Assembly (NCBI GenBank): GCA_037833965.1
Contig: AP031351.1
Location: 29,400,501-29,464,500 of the forward strand
Length of the DNA: 64,000 nucleotides
Reading direction: 5' to 3'
From: Marchantia polymorpha subsp. ruderalis
Taxonomy: Eukaryota; Streptophyta; Marchantiopsida; Marchantiales; Marchantiaceae
A model generated the notes under the pieces. It saw only the letters and a list, made by a program, of their open reading frames with translations, was not told where the DNA came from and ran no database searches. Every line of letters starts with the position of its first letter. The stretch's first letter is position 1. Made by a program: the position numbers and the translations under genes. Shown here in pieces: positions 45,302 through 58,110 of this stretch.

Positions 45302-48300
45302 TCAATCTTCTGATGACATTGAAGTTGGAGAACTAGATAAAGGCGTAATGTTAGGTTCATAATCAGGATCTCCCTCAATATCATCTGATGATTCAAACTT
45401 ATCATCATTGTCTTGAGAGAGACAGGAAACTTGCAACATGGATGATGAAAGATTTTGAAGTTGCCAATTTTTTTTGATCTGCACAACATTTCAATTCAAA
45501 TGATCAATAATGCTCTATGATAATAATTTTTTTATCAATGAAATATTATTTAATTTAAAAATCATCAAAAATAAAATAAAAAAAATCAACTTATGAAAAA
45601 AATAATTTAAATTTAATATATGGAACCAAAATTTGTTAAAAATAAATTCTTACCTCCAGTCGTCTGAAAAATTTTGTCAAATTTGCTTTGCATCTCTGGA
45701 TTGGACATGTGATTTTTCTTTTCCCACTTTCCATGTCAATCACATGTTGTGATCTATTTTCCAATGACCTAGTTTGTATATTGATCTGACAATCAGTACA
45801 AAACTTATGGCCACATGATGCATACTCAACATCATTTAGTTTTTGCGTTGCATTGCAAAAAGAGCATAACATTGCTGCAAACAACACAACACACAATGAA
45901 ATCCTGTGATTAAATGATAATATATAAAAGAATACATGCTTGAATCAATAGAAAAAATCATAAAAGACACAAGATTCATGATAAAGATATCAAATGTAAC
46001 ATTGATAACAGAGTTTTTTTTTTTTACCTTCATTCAATGCAAGAGATGATTTTGAATGTTTTTGGAATTTGACTTGAAAATTAAGCCGTCTTGCAATTTT
46101 AAGAACGCGATTCCGGGTTCTAGTTGGAGGATCTTTCACCCATCCCCATTCTTCCTTGTCATTCTGACAATATGCGCAAGTAAATACAAGTAACACTTGT
46201 CATTGTAAGTAACACTTTCATAAAATAACTCATCAGATATTTTTTTAAAATTAAATCAAAAAAATAAAAATTGCTATAAGGAAAAGATAGAGATACCTTC
46301 CAGTCCCAAGCTGGTGGAGCAGTTCTTTCTGTCAATTCAGAAGATACATCCAGCTCTTTGACTAATATAGATTCAGCTTCCAACTTGAGTCTTGCAAAAT
46401 ATTCCCGTGGATTCAAGAAATCCACTTTCTTTTCCACGTTGTCTTTGCTGAAAAAAAAAATGTAATATTTTTCACTTTTATGCACACTACGTTAATCCAA
46501 AATGAATATCACTTTAAAAAAATAAAGTTTACAAAATTACTTTAAAAAATGGAGTGACATGATATTAAAACGAATTGTTACACTGTGAAGTACCTTTTCT
46601 TCCAAGGTGCAGGTTCATTGTCACATCTCAGAAAGAGAAATCGGCACACCTTCAAACCCTGCACATGTGAGGTTCAGTGAAATATATATTAAATTCACTA
46701 GACTTACTTTAGTATACATAAAAAATAGTACACTTGAAGAGTAGGCCTTGATTTATTTTAAGTCTACTCAACATACCGAATAACATTCTTTATGCTGAGT
46801 AGACTTTGTTAAACTTTTCCTCACCGATTTTTTTTCGATCCTCCAGCATTTTTCGACTCGGTATATACCATCATAGCGATAGCACAAAGATTTTGGATCC
46901 GGTGCAAAAGGCGAACTTTTGAACTTGTAAGACCTGTATAGAGGAGAAAGTTTTGTTGCAACACATGAGAAACGAGATTTCGACCCCGAATGGACAAAGC
47001 TAATCAATTTAAAAGCCGAGATCAGATCATAGGGATAGCTAATGAACCATATTCCTGTAGATTTTATCAAATCCCAACTTGTGTTCTGAATATGGTGCAT
47101 TGTTCTTCATTAGTATAATCTGTATCATAATTTATCAGATACATATAACGTATGGCTCTATTTAGCTAGCGAAGTAAAAATAGGAAGAAAATTATAGGTA
47201 TTCAGAAGAAAACTGGACTGTCAAAACTGGACTGGACTATCAAAAGGGCAAATACAGATGCGTAAAAAGGCATCTCTACATATTCACACCATACATAATA
47301 TTAAAAGGTTCAAATCCTAGAAGACAGAAGATTTATTGAAAATTGATTTTATGACACAAGCCTCGAGGTTCTTAGATTTCACCAGTTTACTTTGGAACCT
47401 GAAAGTAGAGTAACAATTCAATGGCTTTGGAATTTGAGTACAGAAATCTATAGTCATTTAGTTGTCAGACTTCAATCAATATCATAATGTGTAACTGTGA
47501 AATCCAGCTGTCTAACGTAATTTATCTATTGTATACAGACTTGAGAATGTATAGAAGAGAGACCAAAACAAGTTTTGATAATTTTCCCCAACCACAACAA
47601 TTTCTTCTGGTTCACACGTATCAAGATCATTGAACCTCTTACCTTAGTACTCGCACCGGTAGCCCTTCGATGCAGCTCAACCTCAAGCAAGCATTGAAGC
47701 TAGTAAACGTCTGATCTTTTACTTGATGTTTTGTGTAATAAGGCGACGATCTGTTGACCGATTGGATCAACTCCTTGCCTCCACTGCAGATAAAATAAGT
47801 GAGATAGGAGACGTTATATATGAAGTACAAAATCCCGAGATGCAAACTGAATGGTCGTACCTTCCACTGTATATGAACCAATCTCCATGGTCCTCGTCAT
47901 CGTAACTACCTGAGAGGCAAACAGACTGAGCTCCATATTCAGATTGCCCTGCTATGCCAGATACAGGTGGTAAATGCACTCCCCATTGCCGACAACTCAA
48001 TCTGTTATCCCAAATATCTCCAACGAGTACTCCGCGACGTCGTTTGTGATCATGGTCAGCAGTGATGGGGCCGAAATGAGATTTTGGAGCCGTCACAGCT
48101 AAGGCTTGAACTGGTTTCCGCAGTTGTTTTTTTTTCAAAACTTTGATGTTTTGCAGTCCCTGAGGTGTGTTGCTATCTATGATCATGAGAGCGCTCGTAT
48201 TATCAGAAGTTTGGAGGCGATTTGGTACGGTCAGAGACTCCAGCTGTCATCACAATGTTCAAACGTGAGGCTGATGAATAAATGATAGGTCTAGTCTATA

Positions 48301-49968
48301 CCCAGTCCTCATCCCTTGCTTACATACTCAGCTATGAATTCTTAGCTGTGATACAAACTTTTATGCATTTGATAATATAATACTCTAACTTCACCATTAC
48401 CTGAAAGAAAAGATGTCTTTCTACTTGTTTGCAATGAAGTCTAGATATGTACAAACAAGAATAATGTAGAAAGACATGAAATATTTGACCAATTGAAAAA
48501 ATAGGCACCTGATCGTGAGAAGGATCTGCAAGATTTACATCTGGTTCTGAGTAGATTACTATTGCCTTCATATCCTTTCCCTCAACCCTTCGTTCCGACT
48601 GTACTCCAGTTTTCGCAACTTGATGTAAGAGATGTGTCTAGGAGTCACACACATTGAAAGAAGAAATCAACATAGATTTTAAATAGATCTCAACCTCCAG
48701 TTAATCGCTTATCTATGCCATCCGAAGAGGTGGAGGATGAGATGAAGTATGTAACGTGTTAAGTTATTCATTTGATATAAACAAAGATGAATCCAACGCC
48801 AAAAGTTATACGGAGAGCTAAACTTTCTTTAGCAAAGTTAAGCAAGTATGAAATATATGGCTCCTGAGAGAATCACCTTCCTTACCTCTTGATCTGAGCC
48901 AGAACCGCCTAAGCTAGTTCCTTCCTCGTCGTCAGAGTCGGGAAATGCCGTTCTTCTTTTCCTCCAGCCCTCCAAGTTAGCCAAGTCGGTTGTGAAGTCT
49001 TCCTCATTCACCATCTCTTTACTGACTCTGTTTCCTACAATGTGAGAGTATTCCACATTTTCATCTACAAGGAAAGGCTCCTGTACATCTTGAAGACTTT
49101 TATATCTTCTCCTACTCCTTTCTCCACGTTTGCCCCACTTGGTGTATATCATCGAGGTCCAGTTCTTCCCAAATCTTTTTTTTCGCTTCTTTTTTTTTTC
49201 TTTTTTGGCTTCTTCCCCTTCAATTTCCATCTGCTTCACGGGTACCAGAGATTCTTCGGCTTCCTGAGTTGCCAAATTTTTCCCTTTCCTAATGAGCTTT
49301 GATATCGGATAATCATCTTCCATGGAGCTTGAAATCTGTTCTCCCAACAAACTCAAAGAGCCTTTTACTTGGTCCTGCAAATCATTTCTTGTCCTTGTGG
49401 AATCTGGAATGGTGCACTGTTTCTCCTTAGGAACTGGAGATTGAACTTTGAGCTCTGAAACTTGGTCTACTAAACCTGAGAGGACTTTCGTAGTAGGGGT
49501 AAGTTTTTGAGGATCCGTCCCTCCTTCAAAAGGAGTAGGGGTAAGTTTTTCAAGATCCATCCTTCCTTCAGACGGCGAAGATCGGAGCTGACAATCTTCG
49601 GGTTCCACCTCCATGTTTAAATCAAGGTTAGCTTGTTGACAGGAACGAACTCGAAAATTATCTATCTCTAGTGCTTCCGAATGGCATGATAGACATTTCC
49701 AGAATTTTGGAAGGGTCTCTCTCGACACAAGTTGAAGATCTACTCTACAAGATGTAAACTTTCTTAACTGCTCACATCGATTACATGCTGCACCCATACA
49801 TCTGCATCGGCCCGCACAATGTTTATGCCACAATCCTCCCATAGGATCGATGGCATCGTCATCAAATAAAGACATACATGCATAGTGCCACCCCATATGA
49901 CAGCCTGTGCATATGTAGGTTTGATGTAGTTGGACTTCTCCGAATTTAGTTCCCGATGAGCTTGCCAT
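45302..49968 (-). CDS. VIM/ORTH: VIM/ORTHRUS/UHRF1-type SRA-RING protein, ten coding exons
   Basis: Exons by splice sites and phase are 48886-49968, 48509-48619 (5' boundary less sure), 47861-48243, 47643-47783, 46825-46933, 46594-46658, 46297-46447, 46028-46163, 45654-45874 and 45302-45478. They total 2,577 nt, 858 aa. Residues 20-100 are Cys/His-rich and PHD-like (CTGCHMGWHYAC ... CRCMGAACNRC). A lysine-rich nuclear-localisation-like run lies near 250. The SRA-YDG domain spans about 435-635 (SHFGPI, CRQWGVHLPPVSGIAGQSEY, LSGSYDDEDHGDWFIYSG, RYDGIYRVEKCW, CRFLFLRCDNEPAPW), and a C-terminal RING about 730-795 (CSFC ... CGHKFCTDC ... CPIQRC). Known relatives bind hemimethylated CG DNA and recruit MET1/DNMT1 to maintain methylation in the nucleus. 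Oddities: there is no RING between PHD and SRA as in angiosperm VIMs, the SRA 'NKR finger' differs, and the last RING pair has wider spacing. An in-frame TGA lies 15 bases before the ATG, and a TTTGTAG acceptor-like site precedes it, so a 5' UTR intron is likely. Confidence 0.93.
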
Positions 49969-50045
49969 GATTGCACCAACTCAGAGCTCGAGAATCGGTT
50001 GGATGTTGAGGAAAAAAGAGCCTCCCTACAAACAACAAAAATCAT
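49969..50045 (-). promoter_or_regulatory. 5' UTR segment with likely splice acceptor, VIM-like gene
   Basis: On the minus strand, TTGTTTGTAG followed by GGAGGCTC lies near 50030, a good AG acceptor about 60 bases before the ATG at 49968. An in-frame TGA between them supports non-coding status. It implies an upstream 5' UTR exon to the right. Confidence 0.4.
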
Positions 50046-53000
50046 ATCAACATGATTAGATTTATTTTAATTCCATGCTTGATAAACATTTACATACTTG
50101 AATCTTTATTGCATAATGATCTTCAAACAGTATATTTAGTTGCATCTCTCATGTTCCTCAGTATGGTGACGTCATGTGAAGAACAAGAACCGCGGTCATG
50201 AACATCGAACTACACGACATAACGAACTTACAGACATTTTCAGACAGGGTCGGATCTTGGAAATTGACTTCAATGAAAGGCTTTCGTCTCTGATCACCAC
50301 TTCTAAACATAAGGGAAGCCTTAACTCCAATCAAGGTACAAAAAAGAAACAACACGAATCAAACTCGAATTCTGATAACCATATTATATGAAAATATTTA
50401 TCTCACGAAGAAAGTAAAATCCTGATCAACAATCAAGGTGCAACTCTATTTCCAAACGAAGAAACAAACATATTACAGTAAAAAACACGTACCGACTCTA
50501 ATTAACGAACAAGCTACATGAATCTTTCACACGAGAGAACAAAGGATATAGCAGAAGAATATAACAAAACTCTGATTAACCTGCAAGATTTCAACCACAT
50601 TGTCCTAGAGGAAAGAAAAGTTCATCGATAAGTAAGAGAACCAATGTCTAATACCATACGAGGTGCAAAAACACTTTTACAAGAGGAAGAAGAAAAGATA
50701 ATCCATCAATCAAACCAACTCTGACAACGTGTAAGATGCAAATATATTTTGAGATTAAACGACGGCAAGAACTAAATTCTGATCATTTTCCATGAATATT
50801 TTGACATGAGGCAAAATATTTGAGATTGAATCAAGACAATCACACTCTTTCAAACAGGGAAATTAGAAATCATCACAAAGTGTCAACGGAGTATCTAGGG
50901 AGCTTACTTTATTTACATCAAAGATGTAACAACTTTGTTCCTTGTTAATGGAGAATAAATCCGAATCGGAGCAAGTGCAAGACTTTTAAGAAAATATCTT
51001 AAAATTACTAATACTTTTGCAGCTCAGATACTGCCTATACTAGCAAGATGAAATCTGCAAAAAATTTCAGCACCATCTGAGTCATCAGCATCCTGGACAT
51101 ATTTATTGTGGAACGATTTCATTCTTCATGCAAATCGACAAGGATATGGGAAGTTGGTCCTCAATGTGCAAATGGGTTGTGTTAGTGAAGATGCAGTAAT
51201 CCTCATCTCAGAAGAAAATAGGAATAAGAAATCAAGGAAAGTCAACTATTATTGCAAGTTGCGTGTCTGTGTAGAACAGTGAAGATGAGATCTGGAATCT
51301 CATTGTCCAACGAGATATATATATATATATGTTCCTGTCACTAATGCCTCAGTTGCAAGTCGATTCTCTCAAAGTCACTGGCAACCGAGGCATTTGTTAG
51401 GGATGAATGAAGAACTTAATGAGATTTCTGAATTGCTGAAGCGGATAGACAACCAACCAAGCATGACCAGCCAAGGTTAGCTCACTTAGCTAAAGTTTTT
51501 ATGTTTTCAGCTGCAGAGTAGATTTTTGACTACCTGAGTATAGTGAAGATGTAATCTGGGAATAGTGCACATCGACATTTACGAGGAGTAGTTGTAAGTA
51601 GCACCAAGGAGAACCAACCCTCCAAAAAAGCACCAATAAACATCTTCGAAAACAAACAGGATGTCAAAATTTTCCAATGAATTAAGAAATAGCCTCAAAA
51701 CTATTACACTGTCATTATGTACTTGAATGTAAATTTGAATCACTATGATCAACGCACAAAATCACAAAAATTTCAAAAACAGTACGAATAAACATATTTT
51801 TTCACTATCAACAGATTAAGATTTTATAATCAATCACAAGAAGTAAAATAACAAGACTAAACCATCTAGCTATACATGATTGTATATAATTGAATCACTT
51901 TAATCATTAAACAAGAGCTTACCGCTCCAAAAAATTGAGTACCAATAAGCAAACATGAAAGCACCACTAAATATACTTGTGCACACAAGTAAGTATATTT
52001 TCCTTATCAATCACAATAAACATAAACAACAATACAAAAGCTTTCATGTGTATTTTAATATGGAGAATTGAATCCCTATGATCATAAGACATCAGCACGA
52101 TAATCCAAATGATAGATGATCTAGAGATAAACAACGAAGGATTAATAAACAAATCTACGCAGAAAAATTTTTTAAAATTTGTAATCAATAATTTTTTTTG
52201 AATATTACTACATAATCCACTATAAAAACTTTTATAACTACGATTATCACAAAGAATCACAACACTCCATAAAATAGAGGAGTAGTAAACAAACAACAAA
52301 GCATACATAAATTATTAAGATGTCACAATCAAATAAAACCATTTGTCAAAAAATAACACCATTCACAAAAACTTGCATAACTCAATGTGAGGATCATGCA
52401 AAAGTGAAGAATTGAACAAATTGACGTGGTTCACAAACAAACATGATGCAATGAATGAAACCAAGATTAAGTAATCAATGATAAGTAAAATTCATACAAC
52501 TATTCCTTGCACCCATATGTATGATGATCTTCACTAAAAGTTCCTATCCATTGAATTCTTCAGCTTATTTAGAATAAAAATATTACTTACTACAGCAACA
52601 AATAGATTTGACAGACCTATTATATGCAAGTTACATAAATGTAAGAAGACATCTTGCATTTAGAAACACAAAGGATGAGAAAATGAATATAATTCATCAT
52701 CAAACATCGTATGAAAAATTTTATGAACAATTTCTCCCAATTAACCAAGTCAATAAAACATGCAATATTTGTAGTATGGCCAAGTTTGAAATACAAGTTG
52801 CAAGAAGCGTGAAACACAAAAATAAAACCGGAGAAGAATGTTTATAATCCAAGTTTTGAAATTCTTACTACCAAACGAGATATGTTAAGTTTTCGTTAGA
52901 TTCACTTGAAAATTGTGGAACATCTTACTCTATAAGTTGTAGCAGTCAATATCTCATGAATACCTTCAATAGATAAAGCATAGATATTCACGGTTTAAAA

Positions 53001-53535
53001 TGTTATGTGAGGATGAAATAGTATCAACAACAGAAGCAAGATTTAAATATGAAGAGTATCAGTCAATGAAATAGGAGAGTCATCAGAACCCAAGCTTCAA
53101 GTTGTTTTCAATTTTACAACAAAATCAAAAGTGAAAGCAAGACATCCGAACTGCAAGACGTTGCAATGAACCGTAGACGCATAAGAACCTAAGAGGAAAT
53201 CCTTTTAAAAAAAGCTGGCATGAGAGAAGAAGCTAGTGCTCCCAAAAGTTCTAGGTAAAAACCTGCAAGCTGCAAACTGATACAATTGCAGATTGTTTGA
53301 TCTCCAGAGCCTTGGATACGGAAGATAGTGCAAAGAATACGAAGTCAATTGTTCGTGGAATCAATTGTGTAGAAACACCTCCCGTTATCAGTTCCAACCG
53401 AAACCGATAATTTTGAAGAAATTGTGTAGATCCAAGCAAGAGAGTATTATCATCCGACAAATGCATGTCTCGGATGCAAGACAAGCGATTGCATCGATTC
53501 GCCCACGGAGAAAATAATGGTCTCTTGGTTGGAAG
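50046..53535. other. Probable 5' UTR intron or intergenic sequence of the VIM-like gene
   Basis: AT-rich sequence with only short frames and no domain. About 51720-52110 contains degenerate repeats (see separate entry). If transcription of the VIM-like gene starts near 53.9 kb this is mostly intron; that is an inference from the acceptor-like site near 50030. Confidence 0.35.
51722..52110. repeat. Degenerate tandem-like repeats, about 160-175 bp spacing
   Basis: The phrase TTGAATCACTATGATCA (about 51736) recurs as TTGAATCACTTTAATCA (about 51892) and TTGAATCCCTATGATCA (about 52070). It is accompanied by ATCAATCACAAGAAG / ATCAATCACAATAAAC. Old and divergent. Confidence 0.4.
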
Positions 53536-53871
53536 GATCGAAAGATATCACTCATGAACAACACTAGAACTTGCTTGCTGAACACGTGAAAGGATTTGCC
53601 TCGTAACATGCTCGTTCTACGAGGAGCTCCATCTACTCAGCTTGAACGATCGAAAGACATCACTCATGAACAACACTAGAACTTGCTTGCAGAACACGTG
53701 AAAGGATTTGCCTCGTAACATGCTCGTTCTACGAGGAGCTCCATCTACTCAGCTTGAACGATCGAAAGACATCACTCATGAACAACACTCGAACTTGCTT
53801 GCTGAACATGTGAAAGGATATGCCTCGTAACATGCTCGTCTTACGAGGAGCTCCCTCTACTGAGCTGGAAT
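53536..53871. repeat. Three-unit tandem repeat, period 112 bp
   Basis: Units begin with GATCGAAAGA at 53536, 53648 and 53760. Units two and three are nearly identical; the first is slightly more divergent at its left end. Each contains CATGAACAACACT, CTTGCTTGC, CACGTGAAAGGAT and TACGAGGAGCTCC. The period is not a multiple of three and no long frame runs through, so it is not protein-coding. It lies next to a TATA-like site and could sit in a 5' leader transcribed leftward. Confidence 0.9.
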
Positions 53872-53904
53872 ATCGACACAGAACTCTGCTGCTGCTCTTC
53901 TGCT

Positions 53905-53920
53905 GCTCCTTATAATGACC
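53905..53920 (-). promoter_or_regulatory. Candidate TATA box, leftward transcription
   Basis: On the minus strand GGTCATTATAAGGAGC (about 53905-53920) resembles a plant TATA box. It stands just upstream of the 112-bp repeats. It would suit a transcript running left toward the VIM-like gene, via a spliced 5' leader. This is a motif only and unconfirmed. Confidence 0.25.
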
Positions 53921-54333
53921 TCCCAACGGTCATAGCAGACAATGAAAGCACTTCCACACTCTATCTCTCTCATCCGAGTAATCACTTTCGAACCTTCGAA
54001 AGATTGACCATTACCTTGCGCTTTCACCGAGATTAAACACTATACATCTGCGATAAAAATTAAATGATAGAAAATATTTTGATGCTTCTAAATAATCATA
54101 CCATCAGCTTATCGTTGAGAATATTGGTGTCCAGGTTGAGAAATCAACCTGGCGGAGGCGAGATTGTCGTAAATGTTTAATCCATGAAAGAAATTCAAGG
54201 CGGAAGTCCATTTCAGATCAAATAGTTTTGGCAAACTCGATAGAGGAAGATGCCATATACCGCCACGTTGGATGCGTCGAAGATGCGTCGAAATTACTTT
54301 CGCATTTACGTTTTGATTCATCGCCATCAGCTC

Positions 54334-54367
54334 CAACGGTAAAATCCTCAGGAGGATTTTACCGTTG
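54334..54367. repeat. Perfect 16-bp-arm palindrome
   Basis: CAACGGTAAAATCCTC is followed after two bases (A, G) by its exact reverse complement GAGGATTTTACCGTTG. It could form a cruciform, or a hairpin in RNA. No flanking duplication was seen. Confidence 0.9.
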
Positions 54368-54429
54368 TACTTGCTGCTCCCGTCGCATCAATGTCTCTAG
54401 AATTCTCCGCACACAAGACATGAGCTGAA

Positions 54430-57300
54430 GATAATATATGTGAGAGCTTGCATGTATCAATATAGTCGTTAAGTCGAGAAGTGGTTTCCATTTGGAGGAG
54501 TTGGAATCGGAACTTTATCATATTAAACTTGTAAAACATGTCTCACCTATTTATTCTCATATATTTCCATTACGTGTATATTCCGTGTTTATGTGTTAAA
54601 ATTACTAATGTTGATTGCCATTTCTTCAATCCCAATCTTTGGTTCTCCTAATTTAATGATTTCATTACTTTGACTTTCTTGTTGAAAGTATATAAATTAA
54701 ACAAAACATGAATTTAAAAAAAATAGGTGCATGATATCTATGATAATACTCTTGAAACCGATTCATCAAGCGAGATTTTCATCAAATAAGGAGATTTTGA
54801 AAATTAAAGAGAATACTTTTATAATTTTCAAAGTGTATAAAGAATAACATAGCGCTTATTTTATGCATATTTAGTTGTGTAAAAGTATGTTGAAGTAGAG
54901 CCAATTTTTTATGTATTGATGATCACGTCTTGTGTTGCAACATACATTTATATTATTTGAAGCATAATTCAAAAGATTTGAAATTCACATAATCAAATTC
55001 ACGTGAAATGAAAGATAAAAATTATATTTCTCTGGATGAACATTTCGTACATCATCATTCAAGTGTGATGTAGAAAATTTAAACAGATCATATTGTTAAG
55101 AAATTTATCACTAATAGAGTTCTGATACTTCCATCCTCCTGATTTGCTTTTCTCGCCCTTCCCCGATCTTTTCTACGTTTCCCCTGCGGCATATAAGCAG
55201 GCAGTCTTCAAGTCATCTACATTGTAGTGAATGGACTCGGTAGGGGATTCATGCCGTGGCGGTACAAGGAATGGGAAAATCAGAATGGCGTGACCGTACA
55301 AGTAATGGGTGGAATTAGAAAGGCTAAGTCGGAGGTGGTGAGAATCAAACGAAGTAGTTGAGATAAACAAAGGGGAGAGTAGAAAAAGAAAATCAGTGGG
55401 ATGGGAGTATCAGACTTCAAATAATATATTAACACGGTTAATTCTTAATGATTTTATGATACAGCAAAACTATTTGATAGATTTATGGATTTTAAACGTA
55501 TTGTTATCAATCAATATATCACTTAATGCATGAAATAATAATAAATTAAATACGTGAATTGTTGAAATGTAATTTTCAACTTACACAACTGAATGTTTTC
55601 AAACAAACATAAAGATTGATAATGTGTAATTTTCAATCAATGAATCCAATTTTTATTTCTCAAACATTCAGATCATTCATGTGTGAAATTTGATTATTAC
55701 ATCCAATCATTATGTAATATTGATAATCATTTATTTTGAATTAAGACAATCAATATTTAACAAACACGGCAGGATTAGAATAGTTTAAGGTTTAGGGTTT
55801 ACACAAGATGTACCTAACAAACACATACATTACTGAAATCTAATTTTCAATTTATATGATCAATAACTATCTAAAACATATATTCATTATTAATCTGATC
55901 ATCTTTGATAAATTAAAATCAAAATACATGTTATTCAAGATAGAACATAGTTGCATTATAGTAAATTATTTATAGTAGTCACATCACCAATTTGTATGTT
56001 TAATAGGTAGAAGTAAGCATATTGATTGACAATAATACGTGACTAATCAATGTGTTTGTTTGATTAAGATTGAATGTGTAGTTGAAAGCAAGCCATTATT
56101 AATTAATGTGTTTGTTAGATCTTTTGCCATGTCATCAATCTATTGAAAATAAAATGTATGATGAAGTTGAAATTTTTTCTCTTTATACTTATTATTATAA
56201 TAGATCAAAATATCATTTTATGTATCTTTGATTTTGAGAGTTGTGTTTCATATTTGAATGAAGTACTCTTTCAATGATTGATACTGCAATTAATTGTACT
56301 TTCAAAGTATCAGATTCAATCATTATCTAACATATATAATTTTCAATTAATATAATCAATCATTATGTAACAAACACGCACATTAATTAAGTGTTTTTTT
56401 TCAATTAATATACTCAGTCATAATCTAATATGTGTAGATTTCATTAACACAATCAATTATCATCTAAAAAATCCACAGATTTAAAATAAATGTAATTTTT
56501 GATCAATACAATCAATCATTAGTTATCAAATATATATATTTTTAGGTGTAATAATAAATAAAATATTAAATCAGTGTCTTACAAACACATGGATTTTGCA
56601 TGTGTAATATTGAAATAAAAAATTTCAAAATTTTTTTCACCTGCAATCTTAATCAAACTCTCCAATTATCGTCTAATACACTTAATCCTTGTATGATAGA
56701 GATTATAATTGTTAAAACCTTATTTTCAACTAATAAATGTATGAACAGTAGTAATAAATTAATTTACTGTTAGTAGTAATTTAAATTTTATGAAAAATCT
56801 ATCAAAATATGATTTAACACCAATACTTGTTAATGAATATTTTGAATATCAAAGAAAGTCTTGAGATCATAACTATATGTTTGTTAACATGAATTTATTC
56901 AAATAAATTCATGTTATTGCTAAATTGCATTACAATTTCTGCTAAATCCTTAGAAAAATTGATCACTTATAACTACTTCATTAGCTATTCAGAGCTTGAG
57001 TCATTTTCAATAATCACTCAAGAAATAGAGAATTAAAAAAGTATTTAATAGCATTGGAAACAATTTTATCTCCGTATTTTCCTTATCTTCTCAACTTCAT
57101 ATCATTTGTGTCTACTTCCGATTCTCTCTATGTTGACATTATATAGAAAAATGGTTACTTGTAAACATTTCAGTTCTCATTAAGAGACAAATCGGTTTAA
57201 ATTCTGTGTTCCTTTCCTCTTTTTATATTTATCAGATCTTTAATTAATCGTACGCTTTGTTCTTTACCTTGGAAATTGTCATCAAATACCACATACGTTA
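54430..57300. other. AT-rich intergenic sequence
   Basis: No gene is recognised. The part from about 55.5 to 56.6 kb carries degenerate short repeats (separate entry). A slightly GC-richer patch at 55140-55380 has no recognisable product. Confidence 0.5.
55560..56560. repeat. Dispersed degenerate minisatellite-like repeats
   Basis: Variants of TAATTTTCAATTAATATAAT followed by CAATCATTATCTAACAAACAC recur, most regularly at 56338-56535 (four units of about 40-60 bp) and scattered from about 55566. Units have diverged strongly. Confidence 0.45.
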
Positions 57301-57800
57301 ATGTTTCTTCATAAGTATGACAAACGGATTCACAAAATTTGTTGAATATGAGTTTCTACAGTAGCATCTTCACAGCCAATTGGCCGGGGTTGAGGGAGCT
57401 ACTAAAAATATGAATGACAGTAGTAGATGAGACAATAAATGATTTCACGTATGGAGAATGGAGTCATCGATGTAAATTATTTCTTGATGAAACAAAACAA
57501 AGCTCATACATTTTGGAAACATTTGATAGAAGATTATCCGAAATTGTACTAATGTCAATTTGTGACAATGAATACTAAAAATATTTACATGTTTATAGAA
57601 TCATGAAACTGGTTTCTCATGCATTCCAAGAATGGAGTCCGTCTATCACACCAGAAGATATAAAGGTTTCAATGAACTTGGAATTATAGTACAATCTGAC
57701 CACGAATGAAGAGTACGAGGTAAGACGTGTTAGTCCTTGGGCCACAAACGAAAGTGGGAGCGTAAGTTGAGAAAGTTACCGGACACCTTCCAGCTCATTC
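57301..57800. other. Unassigned intergenic sequence
   Basis: No gene, RNA or repeat recognised here. Confidence 0.4.
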
Positions 57801-58012
57801 TAACACGAAAGTGACGGTTGATTTGCTCAATTCTAGCAATTTCCAGACTAGGAAAATCAAAAAATTACACCTTCTAGAGACGTATGTGATTCTTGATTTC
57901 TAATATTTTTAATTACATATCAAGACTCTAGATACTCGTTTTGACACGAAAGCCACTCTTGATTTGCTCAAGTCTAGCAATCTCTAGATTAGGAATTCTC
58001 CATCGCATGTGA
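57801..58012 (+). repeat. Direct repeat pair, spacing about 151 bp
   Basis: TAACACGAAAGTGACGGTTG at 57801 and TGACACGAAAGCCACTCTTG at 57952 each lead into ATTTGCTCAA(T/G)TCTAGCAAT and a TAGGAA end. It is an imperfect duplication. Confidence 0.6.
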
Positions 58013-58110
58013 TTATTTATCTGTTTTCGACCGTAATAAAATTACAGTTTAGCAGTCTCATACGCCTCTAGACTGTGCGCCAATTGGTAAAACGTAGATG
58101 AGCAATCACA

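Noticed and set aside
49764-50045. 93-aa frame covering the VIM-like start in another frame
   Set aside because: It overlaps exon 1 of the VIM-like gene out of frame and encodes no zinc-ligand pattern.
53388-53926. Repeated short frames (MLRGKSFHVFSKQV-type) in the 112-bp repeats
   Set aside because: They are products of the tandem repeat, whose 112-bp period shifts frame between units. There is no evidence of translation.
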